Assembly (NCBI GenBank): GCA_025766275.1
Contig: JAFKAC010000002.1
Coordinates: 2,108,001 to 2,172,000 of the forward strand
DNA: 64,000 nt
From: Lactarius indigo
Lineage: Eukaryota; Basidiomycota; Agaricomycetes; Russulales; Russulaceae
Reading direction: 5' to 3'
The translations under genes and the position numbers were made by a program. Of the stretch, positions 22,501-36,345 are shown in pieces. The notes beneath the pieces are model-generated. The model did not search any database, was not told the DNA's origin, and was given only the letters and a program-made list of their open reading frames with translations. Each line of letters opens with the position of its first letter. Position 1 is the stretch's first letter.

Positions 22501-25500
22501 AATTAGCGACCATACTTCGGGACTACGTCCCCTCCGGACGAGAGCTTCCTGGCGTACGGACGAGCGGCTCACACCAACCATGGCCAAGTCCTGAGAAAAA
22601 ACCATCGTTTGCCACATCATCAAATAATGGCGGTGATTACCGTAGTCACCACAAATCTCTACTCAGGAGCTACGCCGCCCCCTGGTTGCTCGCAGTCCAC
22701 GACCTAGATACGGTGTTCTATGGGAAAACTTGCTTCGATTTGGTTGTTGAAATCGCAGAAGACACGCCTGGCGCCGAGGTCGGTGAAGAAATGGCGAGTA
22801 ACCTCGGTTTATTGATGATCTATGGTTTTTAAAGCCCTCGAAGGTGAATTTATCTTTGCGTCACATCACCAGGCTCTGTCAAGCGTTCGTCGTCTTCACC
22901 ACGTTCGACGATCTCTTCCTTCTATGGCTAGAATCTACCTCGAATCTACCATTGGATAAAGTAAATTCACTATTCTTGACATTATTCGTACTGAAGGGAC
23001 ATGCAGCCGATTGTGCCTCTACAACGGCTTCTAAATCGGGAAAGTAATATGAACCACCGGTCGAATAGCGCTATCGATTTCACTGCGTCGTTGGCAGATG
23101 CCTCTAATATCACGGCCATCAATCCGTGGGGCGTAGTCCTCAATTTAGCATCCACAGACAGGGAGGGACTGGGTCGGTGTCTGCAATGGTTGAGTGTCTT
23201 CGCTCTCTCAGCAGTCGACATCCCGGAGGCCGTCTTCCAGCGATTCAAAACTCTCACCGACCGCTTCGAGTTCTCCGTAGCTGAGATGTACCCACTGGTC
23301 CATGCTACGTTTCTCTGTGTCTGGATGAAGTCGCTTGGTCGACAAGAGCTCTACAGCACAATCAGTTCAGTGCATCTTCGCTTGTCTTCAGACGTATCTA
23401 GGTCTCTCGGTGAAGGAACTGTATCTCGAACTACGTGAGGCAGAAAGTCATGAAACAATATTTGGAGTTGACCCTTTCATTCAGTTCCGATTTCATTCGA
23501 TTATCATTAGCCACGTGCCTTCTCCTGGCGGGCTGCGCGCGGGGGGTCCTCATTAGCTATGGTCTGATTATGGAAAGCGAAGTACTTACACTACCCTCGA
23601 GGTTTGCCTTATTGTTGTTGCAACGGTCTGTCATTGCTCAAGTGTTAAGCAGACGAACCGCGAACACAAGGGCGTCGATGGTTGCAGACCCAATTCACGT
23701 GAATACGAGCTTTGTTCGAGCTCTTGGTGACTACGTCGACGTGGGGTTTGGGGAGATCAACGTCGTTATTGCGAAGTTCTTCTACCTTTTCGTGAACGAG
23801 TGTTCGTTAATGGAAGCGTACGAAGTGGATAACTTCATCCTTCGCAACGCTGGGGTTCTCACTTCCTTGGTGAGGCCCAGAACATATCACGACTTGATGC
23901 CTACTCACACATAGGAAAGTATATGGTCATTCTATGAAATGCAATCTAACCATCTATTCTCAATCTGTCCCAATGTTCTTATGCGCATTCTTGTTGTCGA
24001 CCCCCAACCCCTAGATTCTTTCCTACAAACTTCGTTGTCTTCTGCGACGCATTGGGAAACACGGTAAGGTGGCAATGTTACAATACCGAGCTCGTGGTTC
24101 TTCAGTCTTGCGTAGACTCCGAACGATGAAGCAACTCTTTCGTATAATCCTCGATGTGACCAACCCATCCTTCGTTATCGGAGACAGACAGTGGCAGTCT
24201 AGCGCGACAATTATTTTCCACAGTTACTTTACTGCACTGTGGCAGGATCCTCAGGTACTTTCACTCACAGATACTTGTTCCTTGCATAATCTAAAAACCC
24301 CACAGGAAGAGGTTAAGGTTGCGGTGGATACTTGGTCACAAACATTGCTTCCCGCACATTTTGAAGCCATCACAAACTGTTGGAACGAAGCCTTGGTTAA
24401 GGCCCCCGTGTCCGAACGTTTGAGGCTCATCAATTTCCTCATAAAGCTTCAGTCGCTCTTTTCTAGTTGGAGAGGTACGTACCGTGTTAGACAAATGCCT
24501 ATATGCGTACATTATCCCTTCTCTAGTACTCTCTTGGGATGTGATCATCGGGGTTCTTTTGGAAGATGATGACATGCCCAGTGGCGAAGACCATAAGAAT
24601 AGGTTGATGCCTGTTCGTACAGTGAGTTCCTACTAGTAGACTATCTCTTAACAGTACATTCATTTCCACAGTCAGAAATTGACATCAGCTCGGTCACTGT
24701 TGATCCTGACGTGGCCTCCTTGCACGTGGGTCGTCGTACAGAATGCTGGGCTCCGCTTCGACTGACTGTTTTCAGATTTGTATTCTGCTCTTGAGCTTGA
24801 AAATGATTGGTTCCGGGATTAGCATTGACCTTCCCATCTTGCTCAAGTTGAAGAAACACCTCGTCCATGTCTTGGGATTTTCCAACATCTCAACCGTCCG
24901 CGTACCTGGAAGCCATTTATTTTATGTTGCGTTCGATCACACGAGGAACACTCCGTATGATGTGTCGCCCTGCATGGACGAGCTGTCAACTGTGTTGGAT
25001 GCTCCTCATCCGTTTTCACTTGTCGCTTCCGCAATGTACCGAATCACTACCCCCAAACGACGCACCAGCCTCGCTGCTAGTCGGGTCCATTTTTGTGGAT
25101 ATCCCTCTCGCACTCATTACCGGATCTGAGGACCTCCTTGATCTGCCAATTTTGACGACGAAGAGGCTCATTGAATGCCTTCTTCTCGTGATGTATAAAC
25201 ATGACATGGAAAGTCTACCTCTCAGACACCTACAAGGGAATCTTCGAAGGGCAGTCCGTCGGGTACTCAATCCTTGTACCTACCAAGCTTGGCTACGAAC
25301 TCCGCCAGCTTGCGCTGACCGTAGCGCAGACATATGTCAAGCTGTGGCCAAACACGGCAGGCAGTTTCGTCCTGTAAGTAATGTCTTTTCTTTCACGAAA
25401 TCTTGCCGGTGACATGTGGTACAGTGAGTGTATTGAAGCGTGTTCGGAAGTTATCGCGGATGTCAAGTCCAGTAAAGAAGATCCACTGTCATCCCAAGCA

Positions 25501-27526
25501 ACGGCCTTCATAGAAACCGCTCTACTGATGTATGTGATGGTAGAAAATTCGGTGTGTGGGTACCAGCTAATATCTGTGTATAAATTAGGTTCGCCGAAAA
25601 CGGGATAATGATCGCGTTATTCAAAGCAGGTGTTTCCACGCCGTTCGTACGCCTGCCTTTGCTGATACGCTTCGTAGAGAACACGTACAGAGAATTTCTT
25701 CAAGGTCCTCCGGACCTGTACAGAGAACAAGATCCGCAGCTCTCCTGAGTCCCAGGGTTTGAGAGATATCCTTCTGCGAGATACTGCTTCCAGGATAGTT
25801 GAGAACGACCCAGAAAGCTTCAAGTTGGTCATGCATAACCTTAGCCTTTTCATTGAAAAGGTCCACACCGGTGCTTATGATCCGGGTCTCGTACGCCGTG
25901 AGTTTCTCCGCTATTACTTTAACAGCTCCCCTAACCCTGCCACAGACATAGGGCTTTGCCTCACAGGTATTGTTCGTCGTACCGCCGATTGGTCTGCAGA
26001 AAGCTTCGATCCAAGTCCCTTGCTTCTAATTACGTGCATCCTCATAGAAAACAATCCAACCCAAACTCGGGTATGGGTCACTTCATGTGGCGTTCTCCAC
26101 TCATTTTGAAGCTTCTCAGGATTTTCTAGTCTACACTGATACTATACTCCGAGCGGTATTGATCAGATTTATCACAAATCAGCCGAGCCTCGTGCGCATA
26201 TTAGAAGTAGCAAAACATCTCCACGTTCGTATCAGGAAGCAGACAGCCCCAACTGATTTCAGGCTCGAACACAATCGGATCATGTCCACGATACTTGAGA
26301 CTTATGGTGAAGGTTTACGACGAAAGAGCCGAATCTCACCATCAACATTAGCCGCAATAGCTGAGGTATCTTCTCGTAGGGTTTAGGATTGGTCGCTATT
26401 TACTAAGGCATCTTTAGGCTATAGCACAAACCAGTATTAACACCAGTTGAGTATGACAAGGACCTGGAAAACTCAATAATCAAATTGGGGGCGGATGGTA
26501 TTGCCTACTTGCAAACACGCGCACTTGCAAGGCGGAAATGCGGAAGCCGAGGTCAATATCTTCACTATCCATCGCAAAGCTGGTCCTGCATGGTTTGGAA
26601 ATCGATGCAGAACCCATCCATCAGCTGTTTTTGGAGCAGCCTCCAGAGGTGCGCCTCAGAATTTATTCGATTCGTGAGCTGGCATGGATCAAAACGTAGA
26701 AATCCGCTCGACTATTGAGCATCCACGTGTGGAATGTGCTCTTGCTGACTGCATTGTCCCACAAATTTACTCGCCCCGGAGCTCTCTTGATGGGGCACTT
26801 CTCGGTCCTTTGTTATCGCGTATCGAGAAGCCCTGACCGTGTCTTCGTCCGCGACTCAAGGACTCGTGAGCGCAGCGGCAAATATCAACCATTGCTATGC
26901 ATCTGTGAAGCTATGGCTACTGCTCGATCTGATGCTGTCGCAAGATCCGGAGTCACCTGATGGCCGCGCCGCCGTCTCGAAAGCGGGGCCCTTCGTTATC
27001 TGGAACGAGCTATGGCCACCCTTCTCAGATCTCATCAGCGCACACGAAGCGGACGCGTTAAACTTGAAGGGGCAGAATGTGGTGCGTGCTTAGCCACCCA
27101 AATTTCCCGACACACCCGCTTTACCTAAAGATCTAGTCCCTCTGGAGCGCTACGTCGTCCGTAATTGCGGACCTCTTCCATTTTTTACGGGAGATCCATT
27201 CAGTTTTAACATTGGAGACCGCGGTGCACGAGGCCATTCTTAAGCGCCTACGTGTGCCCGGTCAACCGGAGGGTTCCAACACTAAGGTAGGTTTTCGCCG
27301 CAATTTTCGGGTGTCGCCGTGCTCATCGACATGCTTCCCAATGCCATAGTTGGCGCGAACCCTGCGGATCATACGTGAACCAACCCCGCGGAGTCCATGG
27401 ACCAAGCTCCTTGACCAGGTCAAGAGAGATATTATTACGGCGGAGAAGCTCGACATGCTGGAGTCGCGGGATCTTAATAAGGTTGCGAACTTGGAGAAGT
27501 ACAGGAGAGATTCCCGCGCAGTATGA
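19586..27526 (+). CDS. very large helical protein with two C1-type zinc sites
   Basis: Many consecutive plus-strand exons appear to form one gene of roughly 2,200-2,300 residues. The ATG at 19586 gives MSSQREKLSVPV, then a disordered Ser/Pro region. Long helical segments follow (for example LQAVSLDIALLLVHMHAKSD), of the kind seen in HEAT/ARM proteins. The centre has two zinc-binding segments. At about 21436-21603 the spacing H-x12-C-x2-C-x13-C-x2-C-x4-H-x2-C is that of phorbol-ester/DAG C1 domains. At about 21178-21395 a diverged version reads H-x13-C-x2-C-x10-C-x2-C-x4-H-x2-C. The rest is helical to the final exon, TAEKLDMLESRDLNKVANL, stop at 27526. Exon joins in the middle (22100-26500) are approximate, and a split into two genes is possible. 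I recognise the architecture from uncharacterised mushroom proteins but not the function. Confidence 0.65.
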
Positions 27527-27643
27527 CAATAGAAAAAAGGTTCATTGATATTGCAAACGCATTGAAATCGGCAGAGCCCAAACCCATCAGATCATCATCA
27601 GAAGGCATCTAATAATGGCGAGACGCTGGCCGTGTCCCTGCAC

Positions 27644-28880
27644 TCAGGGGCAACTTGGACGAAGAGGTACACGTAAACAATACATAAGATTGCTCAGTGA
27701 TCGTGCCCGCTTTGCGTTTCCCGGTCTGTGCATGCGGTGCTCCTCGTCTCTCGCCAATACAACTTCGCTGAGGCTGCTCTTTCTACGTTCTCTAAGGCTG
27801 GGTGCGATCGAGCGCACAGCATGCTCTAACATGGGCCAAATCTCGTCCGATGAACTTCCACGCAGTGAAACAAGTTTCGGCTTCGAGCCAGGGGGAAAAC
27901 GACGTCTGAGGGGAGCCGTAGTACTGAAGGAGTGGCGAGGTCGACGCGTAAAATTGTTGGAGGCGACGAGCAAAAACTTCCTGAAGAAGGAATCATCATA
28001 TCAGGCACGAAGCAATTTTGCTCTCCCACGACCCCCCCATACGCACTGGGTTGTCATCAGGCCGTTTGGTGAGGGGTTCGCCGGTTTCATCGTCGAGCCC
28101 ATCAACTCGGGGCCGATTGTAGGAGAGGTTGTAAACACGGCCAGAGGGAAGGTGGACCCATCTGTCTGAGATGCGAGCGAGAATGACTTCGTCTGGGACG
28201 TCAAGATTCACGACCAGACTGAGGGGTAGTCCTTGTTTCCTAGGCCAAACAACTCAGAGATGGGAGACGGTCATAGATGATGATAAGTCCCGCTAACCGA
28301 AGATGTGCGTCAAGAAGTTTTCCTTGGCCAACCGTCCGAGGAAAGCCGTCTAATATCCAGTGCTGAGAAACTTGTAAATCAGTATCCATTACTCATCAAT
28401 GGTCATGTCACGCACTTTATGACGAAGGGTATCGAGTTTGCTTGACACGACCCTCAGCATGAGCTCATCGGGCAGCAACCCACCATTTGCGACGATTTCC
28501 TCAGCGAGTTGACCGACTTCAGTCCTTCGGAGTTACAATACGGTTAAACGGAGACGGAGGCACAAAAGTTGTTGTTCTGCTCACTTTTCGGCGATGTGCT
28601 GTCTCAACAGATCGCCTGTGGAGATGGATAGGACATCGTGCTTTCGCGCAAGGCGCGCAGTGAGGGTGCCTTTGCCTGCACCAGGCTTGCCGAACATGAT
28701 CATGCGCAATACCCTACCGTTGGGGTGGGATGAATCCGGGCCCGAATCCGCATCAGGAGCGGCAGCTGAACGAGAATTGCCCAACAAAAACGGAAGGGCA
28801 GTCTTAGAGCGAGAAGTTGTGGAGAACTCGCGGGTACATATTCTACGACGGGTATTGGGACGGAGGCAGAGCGAGGTCAT
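27644..28880 (-). CDS. mitochondrial adenylate kinase / GTP:AMP phosphotransferase, frame broken near C-terminus
   Basis: Transfers phosphate between NTP and AMP in the mitochondrial matrix (ADK2/AK3 type). The ATG at 28880 gives MTSLCLRPNTRRRICT, an Arg-rich presequence. The P-loop is GKPGAGKGTL, then ISTGDLLRQHIAEK. Exons follow with GLLPDELMLRVV, HWILDGFPRTVGQG and NLDVPDEVILARISDRWVH. The LID motif SGRVYNLSYN and DDVTGEP-like DDETGEPLTKRPDDNP complete the core. The last exon begins EVFARRLQQFYASTSPLLQYY and should continue into PKLVSLRGSSSDEIWPMLE, but that segment is one base out of frame. One extra base within 27880-27900 (CCCCC on the coding strand) explains it. As written the protein reads into an unrelated tail. 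Probably an assembly error, otherwise a damaged gene. Confidence 0.87.
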
Positions 28881-28909
28881 CGTTGGGCCGAACGAAAGCG
28901 ACCGACAAT

Positions 28910-30183
28910 TTACCCCAGACCCCAATACGAATTAACCCGACCTGAACCCCGATCCGACAAACTCGTGATTAGATAAGATCGCGCTGAATTGATTAACTCC
29001 CGCATCTCTCGCACTCCATACACCCCTTGCACATCAGGCCTTTCGCTGGACGCCGCGACACAGATGGCCTCCGCAACGTGGTCGACGTGTATAGGGGGCA
29101 GAGAGAGCGCCCTTGCGATCGAATCAAGGGCCGACGGTCCCCCAACCAACGTTTGCGACAACCCGTGGAGTACGTCCGAGGGAGTAGGTATCCCTCTGGA
29201 AAGCTTAGACTGCACCGTGGACGATACGTCGAGTAGTGCCGCAATAGCAGCCGTGTACGGCCTGAGGTGGGGGTGATATACAAGGCCTGACAAACATTCA
29301 ATCCACGATCTGGTCCTCGGCACGCCACTTACTCGGTCGTAAATACACTCCACGGTAATTTGTTCGCCTCTCGATTGCGCGTTCTATTTGTTCCTCTGCT
29401 TCTCGTTTGGTTTCGATATACGCAGCAGGTATGACGGGTCGAAATATGTCTTCTGCCGAGATGTAGATAAAGGGACGTGGGTGCTGTGTCCCTGCATGAT
29501 CTGCGTTGCTATTCACGAATGCCGTCGCGACTCGTACGGCTGCTCTGCACGTCAGAAAAAATATCTTTAACAGCACGAATCATCCGAGCATCACGGACCC
29601 GAGTCCCTGTTTAAGGTCTCATAAGCATTTTGGTGTTCCTCGAGCGGGTTGCCACCGGCACTCGTAAGACCCCGAATAATGCTTCCCGCTGCGCTCGCCA
29701 AGTCTTGTCTCCGCAGCGCGTCTTTGTAGCTGGTATCCGCCAAGAGTGTGCCCAGAGTATGCACAACCTGCCGACACGCCAGGCAACAGGTGGGAATATG
29801 TCTCAGGCCGGAGAGCGTTCGCCGTCAACCACTCCACCTAGACGGGAAATCAGGGTGATACGATGTCAATTGCGATGAGACGGTATCTTGGGGTCTTCAC
29901 CTTTTCGGTCCAAGCAGGTGTGTGGCCCTTTGGGGTCTGGAAGGGGCGCCCAGACGAGCTGCAGCGCGCGTTCGTTTTTCAAACTGCAAAGAAAAGAAAG
30001 AACTTGTCTGTCTGCTGCTTACCTGATACTGGTGACCTGGTAGCCGTGACGTAGGGCTGCTCGACAGACCGCAGAGCCTAAACGGTGTCTATTTTACTCT
30101 GGAACGCGTAGTGGAAGAAAGGGCAGACCAATGAATCCGTTACCCCCGACAACAAGAAGTTTGTTAAGCGTGGACTGAATCAT
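28910..30183 (-). CDS. COQ11-like mitochondrial NAD(P)-binding protein, one-base frame break
   Basis: Atypical short-chain-dehydrogenase-like protein of the fungal COQ11/YLR290C type, linked in yeast to the mitochondrial coenzyme Q synthome. The ATG at 30183 gives MIQSTLNKLLVVGGNGFIG, with the GGNGFIG dinucleotide loop. Later exons give RHGYQVTSIS, SSGRPFQTPKGHTPAWTEK and VEWLTANALRPETYSHLLPG. Then, one base out of frame, VVHTLGTLLADTSYKDALR and GGNPLEEHQNAYETLNRDS. The next exons hold PRPFIYISAEDIF, YIETKREAEEQIE and the C-terminal VHVDH-like PPIHVDHVAEAICVAA, stop at 28910. The break at 29764-29770 is a single surplus base in GCAGGTTGTG (coding strand). Only 29 bases separate its stop from the adenylate-kinase ATG on the same strand. 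Confidence 0.82.
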
Positions 30184-30642
30184 GATGGTAGCAATCGTAA
30201 TGACAGTTCAACGTTCACCGTTCACAGGACGAGCTCGGACGAATGACAGAGTTGGCGCCAAGCCATGCGTATTCATTATTACTATGGACCAAAAATGTAT
30301 CAAAACTTCCACCTAGGGAAACAATGCACGTGGAACCAGCATCCACAACAAATTGCTAGCAAGTTGACAACCGTGGACTACATGCACATCAGGAAATAAT
30401 GAAACAATAAAAAGACCAGCCAAAACAAGGGATAAGAATGGAATATGTAGCAACGCGCACGAGCGGGAGTGAGGTTCTCGTTAATGGGCCATCACCGCCA
30501 GGGTCGTCAATCCCGCAACAAAGCTCGTCACCTCTCAACAAGCACGGCCTCTACACAAAGGGGCACGGCCCCCAGGAGAAAAACTTGGAACGATCAACGC
30601 AAGGAAGGAACGGTTTAAAGTGTTGATAAATGAGGACAGCCG
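30184..30642. other. intergenic region between COQ11-like and barrel-protein genes
   Basis: No supported gene. It holds the promoter of the COQ11-like gene (reading left) and the 3' UTR of the secreted barrel protein. Short frames such as 30438-30626 have no motifs. Confidence 0.5.
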
Positions 30643-31673
30643 TCAGACGAAGGACCATGCAATGGAGGCAACGCCTTGCTCCAGCGTTGCGATGGCTTTA
30701 AAAGCGGCCACGGATAGGTCAATGGAGTTTGCGTTTTTGCAGGTCGGGCAGTCGTCCGCAACGGTCACGGTTACAGTTTTGCCGTTCTCAGTGTTAGTTA
30801 TCCGGACCTGCTTCCCACAGAGAGCAGACTTAGCGCCTGGATCGCCGTAGCGAATTTGGTCTTGTGGGGGGTGAAGTTCAGGTGGCGCGAATATTAGCTA
30901 TGAATGAGTACTCACCCATTGCGCAAATAAGGTCGTCGTCGCTGTGTACCTTTCCGCATGCGCCAGCAACACCGTTCTGGCGAAAGAAAGTAGCCCTAGG
31001 AGGACGTACATAATGAGGAATTAGCAAAGAGAATGGGGCGCACGTACTGGCCACCAGTATTGACTTCACTACTACTACTGCCCTCGGGACTATGGGAAAC
31101 GGGGGTGGGACTGGCCTTGGGCTTGGGAGTAGATGAGGTAGATGGAGACGGCTTGGGGGCAGAAGTGGACGGAGGCGGCTTAGTAGATGAAGTAGACGAA
31201 GACGGCTCGGGAGTGTGTGTCGACTTTGGGGGTACATAAGTTGGCGTAGGCGTCACGTTAGTGGGGCTCGAAGAAGGAGGAATGGTGGAAGTATTGTCGC
31301 TTCCGTCATCACAATCATCGGGGATACACTGAGGAGGACGTGACTCGAGCTTCTGAGTGGCCTTTGAGGTATATGAGAAGATTACAACGCAGGGATCAAC
31401 CTGATGATCATACCAACAACGGGTGGCAACACTGGTCAAAGAACGGCTGACCGTGCTTATCCTGACAATCGAGAGCCAAGTACCGTTCGTGATACTGTTC
31501 ATACGGCTGCGAAACGAGGTCGGGAAAACAACAACAGGGCAACCGAATAGTGGACAAACCTCAAGAATATCAGTTTCCCAGCCTTTAGGTGGGCTCAGGC
31601 GAGGCACAACAAGGCCAGATACGGCAGATGCGGCAGCAAGGGCAAGAGAAGTGATGGATAGGACGCGAACCAT
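30643..31673 (-). CDS. secreted double-psi beta-barrel (RlpA-like) protein
   Basis: The ATG at 31673 is followed by a clear signal peptide (MVRVLSITSLALAAASAVSG). A region of about 110 residues with several Cys follows, including VCPLFGCPVVVF and CIPDDCDDGS. A Ser/Thr/Pro-rich linker of about 75 residues (31040-31330), probably O-glycosylated, leads to a C-terminal double-psi barrel split over three exons. The barrel reads ATFFRQNGVAGACGKVHSDD, then ICAMDQIRYGDPGAKSALCG, VTVTVADDCPTCKNANSIDL and SVAAFKAIATLEQGV, stop at 30643. Introns at about 31050-30998 (GTACGT donor) and 30914-30857 restore the frame. The barrel resembles fungal expansin-like and 'riboflavin-aldehyde-forming enzyme' proteins. 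Enzymatic activity is doubtful for such small barrels; a cell-wall role is inferred. Confidence 0.85.
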
Positions 31674-32157
31674 TGTAAAAGAGACAGTGGGGATGTTGCT
31701 AGAAGAGAATGGAGAACGAGTGGGATGTCGAGGGATAGGACTGCTTAAGAGAGTGGCAAAGGGATGGAGCTAGGAGACAGGTGTTAATTGTAGGTGTGCT
31801 GATGAAAAGAGGGAGGACACACCCTGGAGACGTGAGGGAACGGCGCGGGAGAAAGATGAAAGGGAGAAGTGGGGGGAGAAAGTGGGGGAGATGGGGGAGA
31901 GGAAAAGGGGAGGTGGGAGGGAATGTGAATAAAGATGATCAAGAGATAAATGAATTTTATACGGATATGCCATTGTTCTTTTTGATTGAAGGCGACCCGG
32001 GATATATGCGTGTTGCGAAGGTAGGTGACATGGGGTGCAGCAGTTGCTATAATAGTCACACCCTCGTCGCGCAGCTGCAGTGTTGCGGCGTCTCCGGCAT
32101 CGTCCTCCGCGCCGCGCGGAATTGTCCCATCATCTGCCCTTCCCACATCCTCCCAAC
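31674..32157. promoter_or_regulatory. divergent promoter, barrel-protein gene / SCAMP gene
   Basis: 484 bases between divergent ATGs at 31673 and 32158. The middle is a strongly purine-biased strand (31848-31922, listed separately). No coding sequence is supported; the frames of 120-126 codons crossing it are low-complexity translations of that tract. Confidence 0.5.
31848..31922 (+). repeat. G-rich polypurine tract
   Basis: About 75 bases made almost only of A and G on the plus strand, with several runs of four to six G, including GGGGGGAG, GTGGGGGAG and GGTGGGAGG units. It could form a quadruplex or triplex, or serve as a purine-rich promoter element. Structure is inferred from composition only. 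Confidence 0.6.
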
Positions 32158-33519
32158 ATGACCTCAGGTACGTGCTGTAATTCTCCCCGCTATGTCACTA
32201 CATGCACTATTTACCGTCAGGTTTCACAAAAGATCCTTTTGGCTCCTCAGCTTCTCTTGACGTGAACCCGTTCGACGACCCTTTCGCAGACCAAGATTCG
32301 GTCAACAAAACGCCACAATATTCACCAGAAATTACCGCTTCACGAACCACTGACCTTGAGCGTCGGGAGCGAGACTTGGAGAGAAGAGAGCGTGAGTTAC
32401 ACCAAAAGGCTGAAACCATCCGAAAGCAAGGTCGCAACAACTGGCCCCCCTGTGAGTACTCACTGTACCCCATACACGTTTCCTAAGCATGCTCATCTCC
32501 GCCCATACATGCTGCAGTCTTTCCTCTCGTTTACCATGAGATTGCGGTGGAAATACCTGAAGCATCTAGGCCCCTCATCACACGACTCTACCTCCTATGG
32601 CTCGTCCTTGCTGGAACGTTGATCGTCAACATGGTTGCCTGCATATTTGTTCTAACCTCAGGGGGGTCTGATGGGATAAAAGATCTAATTGTCAGCATCA
32701 TGTGCGTACCTATTGGGCCTACTACCTCCTGGTTGACTGACGGCAATCCATTTCCTTGTATTAGCTTCATCCCGGTAATTAGCGTTCTGTCGTTCTTACT
32801 GTGGTACAGGTAAGACTTTGTATTTTTGTATCACTTATGTGATATCACCCATTTACATGACCAGACCGATCTACAACGGATATATGAAAGTGAGTTTCCT
32901 CTTTTCTTGATTAGCCGACCATGCTGAAAGCCACCAGGAACAATCGTTGTATTACTGTATGTGTGGCTTCACTACATCCCCCCTATACTAGCTAACTTCT
33001 CGCAGATATTTACTTTTTCTTCGGCGGCTGGCACTTAGTTTTCAGTTTGTACATGTGAGCGCCTCTGTATCTTTTCTCCGCCGGCTCATATTAATTTGAT
33101 CCGGCGTTGTAGGCTACTTGGCATTCCGAGGTAATTCCATAACCTTGTCTCCATAAATTATCCCTTATTCTCGGTCATTCCACACTAGCACCGGCTCCGC
33201 CGGCATAATCCAGACAGCCCAGAGATTCTCACATGGCGCAATAGTGGCTGGAATACTTGGCGTCATCGCCACCGTCGGATGGGCGATTCAAGGCCTAGGA
33301 AATGCCTTTTATTACCGGCAGGCAAGTTCTCTCACCTGTTTTGCATCTGTCTGGCCACTCACTTTTAGGACAGATATGGACACATCACACCGCCGCAGGT
33401 CATACGATGGAAAAGGTAAGTTCTAAACAAAAATGTGACTGTATTGCTGACATTTTGTTTCTCAGGCCAAATCTGAGCTGGCGACGCAAGGAGCGAAGTC
33501 TTACTTTACGCGAGGATAG
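32158..33519 (+). CDS. secretory carrier-associated membrane protein (SCAMP)
   Basis: Four-span membrane protein of post-Golgi recycling vesicles. Exon 1 is only ATG ACC TCA; after an intron the protein continues GFTKDPFGSS and DVNPFDDPFAD, with NPF-type endocytic motifs. A coiled coil LERRERDLERRERELHQK and the signature NNWPPFFPLVYHEIAVEIP follow. Hydrophobic segments include LWLVLAGTLIVNMVACIF, the IYNGYMK loop, FFFGGWHLVFSLYM and AGILGVIATVGWAIQGLG. The last exon reads HTMEKAKSELATQGAKSYF, stop at 33519. Nine or so small exons are needed. Domain order and length fit a fungal SCAMP. Confidence 0.9.
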
Positions 33520-33967
33520 CGATATTTTTTTTTTTGGTTTCTTCCCCTCCTTGAGCTATATAACACAGTATGATAGTCCAAATGTATGCGCTTCTACGCG
33601 AGCTTCTACGTTCTCATGGGCTCAGTAAGGCAAAGTGTGTGCACCGGTCGGAGATTGAACGCTGGAATGAAACAGTCGTTGGCCAATCTTTTTTTTTTTT
33701 TTTCCCTTCAACCCATCATCGTCATCTAAGGTCGGCCTTCACAGATCTTCTGTTTTGTTCGCATTAGTTTATTCTTTCTATCCAGCCAAAAGCAAAATCG
33801 AAAACCAAAAAAACTTAAAAAACATATTCACAAAGCGGTTGTTTCATCTCTTTCCTTGGTATGCTAACTGGTATCTGTTTTCTGTTCCAACCATCTGTTG
33901 ACCGTAGTTCCCAGAAAAACCCATAAAGCAGTAACGACCCACCCAACCCGCACTTAAAACATAAAAA
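33520..33967 (+). promoter_or_regulatory. PAB1 upstream region and 5' leader with A-rich elements
   Basis: No coding sequence. T-runs lie at about 33527-33537 and 33688-33702. An A-rich segment at about 33791-33823 (AAAACCAAAAAAACTTAAAAAAC) and ATAAAAAATG around the start codon would both lie in or near the PAB1 5' leader. Poly(A)-binding protein mRNAs in animals carry oligo(A) leader elements through which the protein represses its own translation, so autoregulation is a reasonable inference here. Confidence 0.5.

Positions 33968-36345
<2,378 letters not shown>

Noticed and set aside
19586..27526. Assignment of the giant protein to UNC79/UNC80
   Set aside because: Size and helical character are similar, but I could not match any diagnostic segment without a search.
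27615..28169. 184-codon plus-strand frame opposite the adenylate kinase
   Set aside because: It is the complement of conserved kinase exons; the minus strand carries clear family motifs and proper splice sites.
31781..32161. Frames of 120-126 codons across the purine tract
   Set aside because: Composition is a direct translation of a low-complexity polypurine sequence on both strands.
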